Positions 6,072 to 6,233 of a stretch of 6,233 nt of DNA are shown piece by piece. Every line of letters starts with the position of its first letter. Within the stretch, counting starts at the first letter, position 1. The notes under the pieces were generated by a model, which was not told the origin of the DNA, searched no databases, and was given only the letters and a program-made list of their open reading frames with translations. Source of the DNA: a bacterium (GTDB taxonomy: Bacteria > UBP14 > UBA6098); assembly GCA_030642425.1 (NCBI GenBank), contig DAOWNU010000129.1, positions 1-6,233 on the forward strand, read 5' to 3'. Both the position numbers and the translations under genes were made by a program.

Positions 6072-6233
6072 TCATTTTAAATATACCACGCGCCTTGTCG
6101 CAGTCTGTCCATCCTCGATTTTCGCACGGACGAGATAGACGCCGCTGCCGAGGGATTCATCGGGCTGCCACGTGATTTCGTAGGGGAGGGTCCGTGACCC
6201 TCCCGCGCGGGCGGGTTTGGAACCCGCCCCTAC
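6072..6233 (-). CDS. 3' end of a secreted protein with type IX sorting domain (partial)
   Basis: The gene enters from beyond the right edge and ends in TGA; 53 residues are visible. The last 36 (YEITWQP, then SGVYLVRA, a short DGQTATRR turn and VVYLK) have the form of the type IX secretion (Por) C-terminal sorting domain: a Trp-containing strand, the SGVY strand and a final basic strand. In this family the domain directs the protein across the outer membrane and is removed or used for surface attachment. The first 18 visible codons come from a palindromic repeat element (6180-6233) that reads through in frame as VGAGSKPARA and GGSRTLPY. A full sorting domain is about 80 residues, so the rest, and the catalytic or binding part of the protein, lie outside the window. 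Whether the reading frame continues beyond the edge cannot be seen. Confidence 0.75.
   Translation of the reverse strand, partial: VGAGSKPARAGGSRTLPYEITWQPDESLGSGVYLVRAKIEDGQTATRRVVYLK
6180..6233. repeat. Complete 54-bp two-hairpin element (GTAG...CTAC)
   Basis: The element begins GTAG and ends CTAC. Hairpin 1 has arms GGGAGGGTC (6184-6192) and GACCCTCCC (6196-6204) around CGT. Hairpin 2 has arms GGGCGGGTT (6209-6217) and AACCCGCCC (6221-6229) around TGG. Each is a 9-bp stem with a 3-nt loop, the same geometry as the first hairpin at 5112-5132. Its length is exactly 18 codons, and it is open in the frame of the sorting-domain gene it lies in. Confidence 0.85.

Noticed and set aside
5917..6138. 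Small plus-strand open frame
   Set aside because: It is built largely from the CATTGCGAG palindrome and then runs antisense to the sorting-domain gene.

Overview
The window looks like a chromosomal segment from a Gram-negative bacterium, probably of the Fibrobacteres-Chlorobi-Bacteroidetes (FCB) superphylum or an allied candidate phylum. The best taxonomic clue is at the right end. On the minus strand a coding region ends in a typical type IX secretion (Por) C-terminal sorting segment, with TWQP, then SGVYLVRA, then a terminal YLK. This is supported by a protein with a C-terminal outer-membrane-type barrel ending in Phe, by several Sec signal peptides, and by abundant short palindromic repeats of the kind common in such genomes. 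The exact phylum cannot be fixed from the sequence.

Left part (35-4282): three plus-strand genes separated by 42 and 18 nt, which look like one operon. The first two encode secreted paralogues of about 470-490 residues, each with a beta-rich N-terminal region and a C-terminal transglutaminase-like domain. Both keep the His and Asp of the usual Cys-His-Asp triad, but the Cys position is Ser in one and Ala in the other, so they are probably non-catalytic. The third gene encodes a signal peptide, TPR repeats, a charged probable coiled coil and a C-terminal outer-membrane-type beta-barrel. A reasonable inference is an envelope module: two periplasmic binding or scaffold proteins and an outer-membrane partner. 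No function can be named.

Middle (4283-5299): about 1 kb between convergent genes, rich in repeats. It holds a 79-bp palindromic repeat, a contiguous array of eighteen units of about 21 bp (4641-5015), and a two-hairpin element bounded by GTAG and TTAC. The array is open on the minus strand and would encode a Ser/Thr/Tyr/Pro heptad protein from a GTG start. Coding is uncertain because most frames of the unit lack stops.

Right part (5300-6233): a small, A+T-rich minus-strand lipoprotein gene with a HEAT-like segment, then more palindromic elements, including one apparently nested in another, and the 3' end of the sorting-domain gene. A 54-bp two-hairpin element lies exactly in frame inside that last gene. 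No tRNA, rRNA, CRISPR array, transposase or integrase was found.
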